12,862 nucleotides of DNA, taken from NCBI GenBank assembly GCA_031263965.1, contig JAISES010000141.1, forward strand, positions 1 to 12,862, in the 5' to 3' direction. The translations under genes and the position numbers were made by a program. The stretch is from Prevotella sp. GTDB taxonomy: Bacteria > Bacteroidota > Bacteroidia > Bacteroidales > Dysgonomonadaceae. Shown here in pieces: positions 6,267 through 12,862 of the stretch (positions are counted from its first letter, which is position 1; each line of letters begins with the position of its first letter). The notes under the pieces were generated by a model. That model had not been told where the DNA came from, did no database searches, and saw only the letters and a list, made by a program, of their open reading frames with translations.

Positions 6267-9200
6267 ATGAAAAAAAAAGAATACATGGATAAAAGATGTT
6301 TTTTTATCTCCATTTTCAAAACAATTGTTTTTATTGAATTAGCCCTGATCCTTCTGTTATTGTGCCCGGTTATCACTTTTGCCAATAATAACAACCCTGA
6401 AAGGAGACAGCTAATATTACCTGACCTGCCACAAAATAGCAGAAGTATTAATGGCACGGTTACAGACCGCAACGGAGAGCCGATTACCGGCGCTAATATT
6501 GTTGTTAAAGGAACTACGAACGGAGTTATTTCGGACATTGACGGTAATTATACGATACAGGCGCAATCGGGCGATATCCTTATTATTTCCTATATAGGAT
6601 TTATCAGTCAGGAAATTACCGTAGGAAACCAGTTACGTATAGATGTAACGCTTCAAGAAGATTTACAACGTCTGGAAGAAGTCGTTGTGGTTGGTTATGG
6701 AACGATGAAAAAGAAAGATATAACCGGCGCTGTAAGTTCGGTAAGTACTGAAAAATTAAAATCGGAAATGCCAAGGACCGTTCAGGAATTATTGCGTGGA
6801 AATATTCCCGGGCTGGAAGTGGGATTTTCAACGAATGCTCAGGGCGGAGGTTATTTTGAAATCAGAGGGGTCAATTCACTGACAGCCTCGTCTTCTCCGT
6901 TGCTTGTGGTGGATGGTGTTATTTTCCAAGGAGCTATGTCTGATATAAATCCGTATGATATTCAAACGGTTGACGTATTAAAAGATGCTTCGTCTGCTGC
7001 CGTATACGGAGCAAAGGCTGCCAATGGCGTAATCCTGATCACGACAACGAAAGGAGGTGAAGGAACCGGAAAGCCTATGATAAATATGTCTGCCAATGTA
7101 GGGTATGTTACACCCGGTAAAATGGCGCATTTATACAAATCGTACGATTTTATCAAATGGAGGCAGGATGTACTGCGTTCAATGAACTGGTATAGTTCAC
7201 CCGGCAATGAAAAGTTGTATTTATTCGATCATCCGGACAAACTACCCGCAGGGGTAACGATGGACATGTGGATGGATGGAAAAACAGGTAACCCCGAAGA
7301 TATATGGCTTTCCAGATTAGGATTGGGTAGCCTTGAAATTGCGAATTATAAAGCCGGCAAATCGATTGACTGGGAAGACGAAGTCTATCAAAGCGGCTTT
7401 ATGCAGGATTATAACCTGTCTGTTTCCGGAACAAAGGATAAAACCTCTTATTATTGGTCGTTAAATTATACAGATAACGATGGCATCGTAACCGGAGATT
7501 GGTATAAAAATTACCGTAGCAGGCTTAAATTCGATTTTGATATCACTAAGTGGCTGACAGTTGGTATTAATGCTGCGTTTGCAGAAAAGAATGAAAGCGC
7601 TGTTACGGCAAATAATTGGATTATCAGAGATAATTCCCCGTGGGGTTCCAAATATAATGATGATGGCGAAACGCTCCGGTATAGCCCGATAGACGATCCG
7701 CTTGGTTCGGTAAACCCGTTGTATACCATGTCGCATACGGATCAATCGGTGTTATACCGGAAACTGAATGCCAATATGTATGGTATGCTTAAATTACCAT
7801 ATAATATTTCCTATCAGATGACTTTCTCGCCTTACTATTCATTTCATGAAGAATATATTCATTTTTCATCTAAACATGAAGAATATAGAGTTTCGGGAGG
7901 GGAAGCAATCCGGGAAAACAGTACGACATTCAACTGGCAAGTCGACAATTTACTGAAATGGTATTACACCTTCAATGACATTCACAAGGTTGACGCCACT
8001 TTTCTTTTTAATGCGGAAAAGAATCAATATTGGTCAGATGGGATGTTGGGAATGGGATTCAGCCCGACGGATGCATTAGGCTATCATTCGATGTCATCGG
8101 CCAGTTCGGCCAACATCTGGAGTAATGATACATATAGTACGGGGACATCTCTGATGGGACGGTTGTTTTATTCGTTTAAAGACAGGTATATGCTGACGAC
8201 CTCTATCCGTCGCGACGGATATTCCGCCTTCGGAATCAATAATCCTTACGGAGTATTCCCCGCTGTAGCTTTAGGATGGGCTGCTACGGAGGAGGATTTT
8301 CTCAAGAATGATCTGTTTTACGGAAAACTTCGTTTCTCCTGGGGAGAGAACGGAAACAGGGAAATCGGTATTTATGATGCATTATCAGACATGAGTGTCG
8401 GAAAAATGACTTATGCCACCCCTACCGGTGCGGGCTACGAGAAAGTCTTATTGTATATTGAAAATATGGCGAATAATGACCTGAAATGGGAAAGAACCCG
8501 CTCTTTTAATTTCGGGTTGGATTATTCGATAAAAAGCGGTTTGGTCAGCGGATCCGTTGAATATTATAGCGAGCAGACACATGACTTGCTGGTATCCCGT
8601 GTGCTGCCCGACGTGACCGGATATAGAAAAGTTACCACAAACTTAGGGGAAGTTCAGAACAAGGGTATTGAGTTAAACCTGAATGCCAAGTTAATTGATA
8701 AGAAAAACTTCTTGTGGCAGGCGAACGTCAATTTCTTTTTAAACAGAAATAAAATCGTCAGTTTGTATGGAGATATGGAAGATGTGTATGATAACGACGG
8801 AAACATTATCGGTCAGAAGGAATCCGACGATATAACAAACGAGTGGTTTATCGGCAAGGCATTAGACCGGATATGGGGGCCGCGTGTGCTGGGTATCTGG
8901 CAACAGGGAGAGGAAGAGCAGGCAAGAGTGTACGGACAATATCCCGGGGACTTCAAAGTGGAAGATGTTGACGGTGACGAAAGGATCAGCGAAGATGACA
9001 ATGTGTTCCAGGGATATAGAAATCCTCGCTTCAGATGGAATATGCGGCATGATTTTAATCTGTTTAAGAATATAAATCTTTCCTTTAATTTATACTCTCA
9101 CTGGGGCCATTACGGTGACTATAACCAAGTAGCAAAAGATAATGGCAAGAACGACAGAAATAATGATTTTAATTATCCTTACTGGACTCCCGAAACGCCT

Positions 9201-9476
9201 TATGAACAGTATTATGGTAGAATCGGGACATATCATGCCGGATCTTCCTTTACTGTTTACAAGAAGCGGTCGTTTATCCGGTTGGAAAATATCTCCGTGT
9301 CGTACAGAATGCCTTCAAAGATATGTAAATTCATACAGGTGGAAAATCTAACGGTTTCGGGTTCGATCCGAAACGCGGCCGTGTGGGCTCCCGACTGGGA
9401 TTTTGGAGACCCGGAAGTTGATAATGGCTATCCGGCACCAAGATATTTTACATTAGGCATTAATTTAACGTTATAA
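6267..9476 (+). CDS. SusC-like TonB-dependent outer-membrane transporter
   Basis: This is the outer-membrane import channel, 1069 aa, normal for SusC proteins. It has an N-terminal signal peptide (basic start, hydrophobic stretch about residues 19-38, ending near TFA), then a carboxypeptidase-regulatory-like domain at about 60-130 (NGTVTDRNGEPITGANIVVKG and YIGFISQEITV). The SusC signature LEEVVVVGYGTMKKKDITGA follows at about 136-155, then a plug domain to about residue 265 (LLVVDGVIF, DASSAAVYGAKAANGVILIT) and a long beta-barrel ending in the aromatic-poor strand YFTLGINLTL. There is no STN signalling domain, so control by an anti-sigma pair is unlikely. A second ATG at 6285 could also be the start. 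It forms the usual pair with the SusD gene 21 bp downstream. Its cargo is an oligosaccharide or glycoside too large or too scarce for porins; identity unknown. Confidence 0.95.
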   Translation: MKKKEYMDKRCFFISIFKTIVFIELALILLLLCPVITFANNNNPERRQLILPDLPQNSRSINGTVTDRNGEPITGANIVVKGTTNGVISDIDGNYTIQAQSGDILIISYIGFISQEITVGNQLRIDVTLQEDLQRLEEVVVVGYGTMKKKDITGAVSSVSTEKLKSEMPRTVQELLRGNIPGLEVGFSTNAQGGGYFEIRGVNSLTASSSPLLVVDGVIFQGAMSDINPYDIQTVDVLKDASSAAVYGAKAANGVILITTTKGGEGTGKPMINMSANVGYVTPGKMAHLYKSYDFIKWRQDVLRSMNWYSSPGNEKLYLFDHPDKLPAGVTMDMWMDGKTGNPEDIWLSRLGLGSLEIANYKAGKSIDWEDEVYQSGFMQDYNLSVSGTKDKTSYYWSLNYTDNDGIVTGDWYKNYRSRLKFDFDITKWLTVGINAAFAEKNESAVTANNWIIRDNSPWGSKYNDDGETLRYSPIDDPLGSVNPLYTMSHTDQSVLYRKLNANMYGMLKLPYNISYQMTFSPYYSFHEEYIHFSSKHEEYRVSGGEAIRENSTTFNWQVDNLLKWYYTFNDIHKVDATFLFNAEKNQYWSDGMLGMGFSPTDALGYHSMSSASSANIWSNDTYSTGTSLMGRLFYSFKDRYMLTTSIRRDGYSAFGINNPYGVFPAVALGWAATEEDFLKNDLFYGKLRFSWGENGNREIGIYDALSDMSVGKMTYATPTGAGYEKVLLYIENMANNDLKWERTRSFNFGLDYSIKSGLVSGSVEYYSEQTHDLLVSRVLPDVTGYRKVTTNLGEVQNKGIELNLNAKLIDKKNFLWQANVNFFLNRNKIVSLYGDMEDVYDNDGNIIGQKESDDITNEWFIGKALDRIWGPRVLGIWQQGEEEQARVYGQYPGDFKVEDVDGDERISEDDNVFQGYRNPRFRWNMRHDFNLFKNINLSFNLYSHWGHYGDYNQVAKDNGKNDRNNDFNYPYWTPETPYEQYYGRIGTYHAGSSFTVYKKRSFIRLENISVSYRMPSKICKFIQVENLTVSGSIRNAAVWAPDWDFGDPEVDNGYPAPRYFTLGINLTL

Positions 9477-9497
9477 TCATTTAAAACACTATAGAAA

Positions 9498-11378
9498 ATG
9501 AAAACAATTGTCGTAAAACTGAGTTTGGCGCTGTTTTTTATATATTCGCTGGTTGGATTCGCCGGTTGTGGCGCTGATTTTTTAGAGCCTAAGCCGTTAT
9601 CTTTCTTCTCTCCCAACAATGTGTTTCACGATGCGGAAGGGTTTATGTCTGTTATCAGGGCATGTGATGAAAAGGTTCGTTCGGAATTTTATACCAATGG
9701 CGACCGGTCGTTTTTTGCCGATGAATATATTTATTCCGATGTGGCTGTGGAAGGGCTGAGCGACCAGGCTTCCTGTATTCAGGATATTATCCAGAAAATC
9801 ACACCGTCGGCGGCATTAAATATTGAAAATTGCAGGATTGGCTGGTTTTGGCAATCAGCTTATCAGCGAATCAAATATACCAATGTCGTTTTATCCCGGA
9901 TAGATGATGTTGAGTTGTCGGACGAAAAGGAGAAAAACAAGATAAAGGGTATGGCCTATTTCCACCGTGCTTATGCTTACTACCGTCTTGTCAATTTATT
10001 TGGCGATGTTCCTTTCCTCGGACAGGAATTGACGGAACCCAAAGTGGATTATGCTTCAACCAAACGGGATGTTATCTTAAGAAAGATGAAAAAAGACATG
10101 GAACTGGCCGTTCAATGGTGTACCGATGGGATGGACAGAGGAGATGTTACGAAAGGAGCCTGTTTACATTTGCTGACAAAGATAAATCTGGCGTTAGGCG
10201 AATTTGACGATGCCATTTCGTCGGCATCAGCGCTTATTGACGGAGGAGTATACTCGTTAATGACCGAACCTTTCGGATCAATACCGGAAGAAGAAGGTCC
10301 TTTTCTCAGGGATTTGGGAGTTGTAAGGGATGATGTGGTATCCCAGTTACACTGGCAGGAAAACAAAGCTATCGCAGAAAACAAAGAGGTGCTTTATATG
10401 GCTGTTTCGAGAGAAGATCTGACCGGTTCGCGGGTGAATACTTATTCCATGAGGCTTTGCCTTCCCTGGTGGAGCCGGACAGCCGCTAATCAATTGTACA
10501 CACCGGACGGAAAAAGAGGTATGTCCGACGGGGCCGATAACGAATTTGATTTAGTAAAAACATTCGGGCGGGGTATCGGGCGTGTACGCGGAACAAAATA
10601 CCATACGCAGGATATATGGGATGATGCCAATGACCTCCGGCATAAAAAATACAATTGGATGGAAATGGAATACATGGTGTACAATAATCCGGACATCAAA
10701 GAAGATAGCCCGTATTATGGACAACCTCTCCGAAAATTCAATGATGATGGTTCCGTATTGACGTCGGACTCTATTAACTGCTGGTATGGTTGGCCGCATT
10801 ATAAACTTTATACGTTAGACCCCCGTACCCCGCAAGCAAGAGGAGGAGCCGCCGACTGGTATATATTCAGGCTTGCGGAAACCTATTTGCTGAGAGCAGA
10901 AGCTTATTGGTGGAAAAATCAGTTGTCTGAAGCGATGAGTGACGTAAATGCCGTCAGAACAAGGGCGAAATGTTTGCCTTATACCAATACCGCCGGGTTT
11001 AATATCGGTACGATTCTGGACGAACGGGCCCGCGAATTATTCTATGAGGAGCCCAGAAGAACCGAATTAACCCGTATTGCCTTTATTTTCGCAAAAACCG
11101 GAAAAGAATTTAACGGCCAATCTTATTCATTAAATAATATTGGGACAAAGAATTTTTATTTTGATTGGGTAAACGAAAAAAATGATTTTTATAACAAAGG
11201 GATTAAAAGTAATTCCGGGCAATTTTATACCTTAGGCACCTGGCATATATTATGGCCTGTACCTCAAACAACCATCAGTGCAAACACGAAAGGGATAATA
11301 AACCAGAATTACGGATATGCAGGATACGAAAACAATATCGAACCCTTAGGCGAAATTCCACCCGAAGAAGATAATTGA
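9498..11378 (+). CDS. SusD/RagB-family surface glycan-binding lipoprotein
   Basis: This outer-membrane lipoprotein of 626 aa caps the SusC channel and captures the substrate. The signal peptide ends in a lipobox FAGC with the lipidated Cys24, followed by the typical GADFLEPKP start of mature SusD proteins. TPR-like helices are visible, for example around residues 150-172 (MAYFHRAYAYYRLVNLFGDVP) and 451-475 (WYIFRLAETYLLRAEAYWW). The C-terminal region contains ERARELFYEEPRRTELTRIAF, the usual family motif, and the protein ends with a normal SusD tail (WPVPQTTI..N). At 626 aa it is slightly longer than average for SusD proteins. Start at ATG 9498, 21 bp after SusC. No further surface binding protein (SusE/F type) follows; the next gene is a cytosolic isomerase. 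Confidence 0.95.
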   Translation: MKTIVVKLSLALFFIYSLVGFAGCGADFLEPKPLSFFSPNNVFHDAEGFMSVIRACDEKVRSEFYTNGDRSFFADEYIYSDVAVEGLSDQASCIQDIIQKITPSAALNIENCRIGWFWQSAYQRIKYTNVVLSRIDDVELSDEKEKNKIKGMAYFHRAYAYYRLVNLFGDVPFLGQELTEPKVDYASTKRDVILRKMKKDMELAVQWCTDGMDRGDVTKGACLHLLTKINLALGEFDDAISSASALIDGGVYSLMTEPFGSIPEEEGPFLRDLGVVRDDVVSQLHWQENKAIAENKEVLYMAVSREDLTGSRVNTYSMRLCLPWWSRTAANQLYTPDGKRGMSDGADNEFDLVKTFGRGIGRVRGTKYHTQDIWDDANDLRHKKYNWMEMEYMVYNNPDIKEDSPYYGQPLRKFNDDGSVLTSDSINCWYGWPHYKLYTLDPRTPQARGGAADWYIFRLAETYLLRAEAYWWKNQLSEAMSDVNAVRTRAKCLPYTNTAGFNIGTILDERARELFYEEPRRTELTRIAFIFAKTGKEFNGQSYSLNNIGTKNFYFDWVNEKNDFYNKGIKSNSGQFYTLGTWHILWPVPQTTISANTKGIINQNYGYAGYENNIEPLGEIPPEEDN

Positions 11379-11414
11379 AATCATAAAGTACAAACAACAT
11401 TAAAAACGTTTACT

Positions 11415-11906
11415 ATGGAACCTGGTGAAATATGGATAGCCAATGATCACGGAGGATATAAGTTGAAGCTTCTGATTACGGATTATTTATCGGAAAAAGG
11501 AATACCCTTTAAAAATATCGGATGTGATTCGGAGGAAATCGTTCGGTATCCGCATTATGCAGCAATCGTAGCAGGCGCCGTCTCCCGGCATGTAATTAAC
11601 AGGGGAATCCTGATTTGTTCGACGGGTATCGGGATGAGCATCATAGCTAATAAATTCAAAGGCGTCAGGGCTTCTTTATGTACCGGTACCTATATGGCGA
11701 AAATGACGCGCCTGCATAACGATTCGAATATACTATGTTTAGGTGGGAAAATTACAGGCGATTTTGAAGCATTGGATATTCTTGAAACATGGTTGTATAC
11801 GGAATTCGAAGGAGGGAGGCACTGTATTTCACTGGGTTTGATAGAGGAAGCGGAAGAAGTTATCTGCAATCCTAAAATAAGCAAGATATGGAAAAACGAA
11901 TTATAA
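11415..11906 (+). CDS. LacAB/RpiB-family sugar isomerase with altered phosphate-binding residues
   Basis: This cytosolic aldose-ketose isomerase of 163 aa has the fold of ribose-5-phosphate isomerase B and LacA/LacB. Catalytic residues are present: Asp11-His12 (ANDHGG), Cys68 in the anion-hole loop ICSTGIGMS (E. coli RpiB Cys66), and His101-Asn102-Asp103 (E. coli His99), plus WLYTEFEGGRH. The phosphate-binding arginines are not all kept. Aligned to E. coli RpiB, Arg110 is Lys112, Arg133 is Arg135, and Arg137 is Ser139 (GGRHCIS instead of GGRHxxR). This suggests a substrate without the usual terminal phosphate, or with another anionic group. The C-terminal tail after residue 140 is also unlike the usual one. 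SqwI, the sulfoerythrose isomerase of the sulfo-transketolase pathway, is to my recollection an RpiB-like enzyme. It lies 36 bp after SusD and overlaps the next gene by 19 bp. Fold and catalysis are confident; the substrate is not. Confidence 0.88.
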   Translation: MEPGEIWIANDHGGYKLKLLITDYLSEKGIPFKNIGCDSEEIVRYPHYAAIVAGAVSRHVINRGILICSTGIGMSIIANKFKGVRASLCTGTYMAKMTRLHNDSNILCLGGKITGDFEALDILETWLYTEFEGGRHCISLGLIEEAEEVICNPKISKIWKNEL

Positions 11907-12862
11907 ATGCCCTGGTGCTGTTATGTTTTTTGATTGTTTTCTCTCAGAAAACAATTGCACAGGAGAAAGTAACGATACCGGTAGAAATCGTAACGGATAA
12001 GATTCGCGGAGGGTTATTAGGACAGATATTGGGTAATCTGAATGGGATTCCTCATGAGATGAGTTATATTAATGAACCGGGGGATGTCCGGAACTATATC
12101 CCGTCTTTGCCGGAAGGGGCGCGTTCCGACGACGATACCGACTTTGAGTGGTTCTACGTCTACGAAATGCAGAAGAACAGAAAGCTTATGTTGGATACCG
12201 GTTATATTACACAACTGTGGATAGAACGTGTGAACAAAGGAGTATGGTTTTCCAACCGGTTTGTCCGCTACCTGATGGATATTGGTTTTAAGCCGCCTTA
12301 TACAGGTTATACGGAATTTAACCCGTGGGCCGAATTTAATATATCGGGGCAATTCTTGTGCGAAACATACGGCCTCCTTGCACCGGCAATGCCTCAGACA
12401 GCCGCGAAAATCGGATTGAACTATACGACGGTTGCCATTAACGGCGAACCGGCTCAGACAACACAGTTTTTTACAACCATGATAGCAACCGCCTTTGTAG
12501 AAAATGATATAAATAAGATACTGGATGCCGGAATCGCCTCCTTAGATAATCGAAGTATCATAAGGCGGATTACAGATGATATAAGAGAATGGCATAAAGA
12601 AAACCCTGTTGATTGGAAAAAGGCCAGGCAACTACTGAGAGACAAATATACACAGGAGAATGGCAAGACAAGAGACAGCAACGGATACGAACTCAATACA
12701 GGCGCTATTATTGCCGCCTTATTGTATGGCGACGGAGACTTTGCCGAAACAATTAAGCATGCTTTTAATTGGGGATGGGATGCCGACTGTAATGCCGCAA
12801 CAGCAGGAACGATCATCGGTGTAACCTACGGATATCGCCGGATGATGACGCAGAGCAAAAGG
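11888..12862 (+). CDS. Exported ADP-ribosylglycohydrolase-family protein (3' end outside window)
   Basis: The frame from ATG 11888 stays open for 325 codons to the last base, so the C-terminus is missing. Residues 1-24 form a signal peptide (MEKR, hydrophobic core NALVLLCFLIVF, cleavage near TIA-QEK), which places the protein in the periplasm or at the surface. The ADP-ribosylglycohydrolase fold is recognisable from DKIRGGLLGQILGN (37-50), the metal motif SDDDTDFEW (80-88) and GWDADCNAATAG (296-307) with Asp298 and Asp300. A Cys replaces the Thr of the classic GGDTDT motif. Cytosolic members remove ADP-ribose from proteins, but an exported one beside SusC/D more likely hydrolyses a glycosidic, perhaps ribosidic, bond in the nutrient. 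The Bacteroides rus ribose locus also carries such a gene. Its start overlaps the isomerase by 19 bp. Family assignment is good; nutrient hydrolysis is inference. Confidence 0.85.
   Translation, partial: MEKRIINALVLLCFLIVFSQKTIAQEKVTIPVEIVTDKIRGGLLGQILGNLNGIPHEMSYINEPGDVRNYIPSLPEGARSDDDTDFEWFYVYEMQKNRKLMLDTGYITQLWIERVNKGVWFSNRFVRYLMDIGFKPPYTGYTEFNPWAEFNISGQFLCETYGLLAPAMPQTAAKIGLNYTTVAINGEPAQTTQFFTTMIATAFVENDINKILDAGIASLDNRSIIRRITDDIREWHKENPVDWKKARQLLRDKYTQENGKTRDSNGYELNTGAIIAALLYGDGDFAETIKHAFNWGWDADCNAATAGTIIGVTYGYRRMMTQSKR

Noticed and set aside
12017..12816. Open frames on the minus strand across the end of the window
   Set aside because: They are shadows of the ADP-ribosylglycohydrolase frame, which is open on the plus strand to the last base and has clear family motifs.
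1..12862. CRISPR array, tRNA, rRNA, insertion sequence or phage genes
   Set aside because: No repeat-spacer pattern, RNA gene, transposase motif or terminal inverted repeats were recognised anywhere in the window.

Overview
The window looks like a piece of a Bacteroidales (Bacteroidota) genome. It carries an adjacent SusC/SusD outer-membrane uptake pair, promoters with the Bacteroidota -7 element TAnnTTTG, weak or AT-rich ribosome-binding regions, and a moderate AT bias throughout. The genus cannot be read from the sequence. Every gene lies on the + strand, and together they look like one carbohydrate-utilization locus.

Layout: (1) 1-549, the C-terminal part of an AraC-family regulator, cut by the left edge. 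(2) 550-766, a regulatory gap with a Bacteroidota-type promoter. (3) 767-2582, a split transketolase: N-terminal (ThDP-binding) and C-terminal (pyrimidine-binding) subunits overlapping by 11 bp. (4) 2583-2723, a second regulatory gap whose promoter repeats the first one element by element. (5) 2724-6123, a tight three-gene run: ACS-type MFS transporter, TIM-barrel sugar isomerase/epimerase, metal-dependent alcohol dehydrogenase. (6) 6124-6266, a gap with a perfect 9-bp hairpin. (7) 6267-11378, SusC and SusD. (8) 11415-11906, a LacAB/RpiB-type isomerase, overlapping (9) 11888-12862, an exported ADP-ribosylglycohydrolase-family protein that runs off the right edge.

Reading of the system: a small glycoside or sugar would be bound and imported across the outer membrane by SusD/SusC. 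It may be trimmed by the exported ADP-ribosylglycohydrolase-like enzyme, carried over the inner membrane by an MFS protein of the anion-transporting ACS type, and processed in the cytosol by an isomerase/epimerase, transketolase, an RpiB-like isomerase and an alcohol dehydrogenase. No sugar kinase, aldolase or classical glycoside hydrolase is visible. The transketolase C-subunit and the RpiB-like enzyme have each lost residues that contact the substrate phosphate in their families. This suggests a transketolase route acting on a non-phosphorylated, possibly anionic sugar, in the style of the sulfoquinovose sulfo-transketolase pathway. An alternative is a ribose/riboside locus resembling the Bacteroides rus locus, with its kinase outside the window.

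The two promoters share three sequence blocks at identical spacing, including a TTAAA(A)C direct repeat with a 21-bp period. This is what one would expect if the adjacent AraC-family protein activates both operons.
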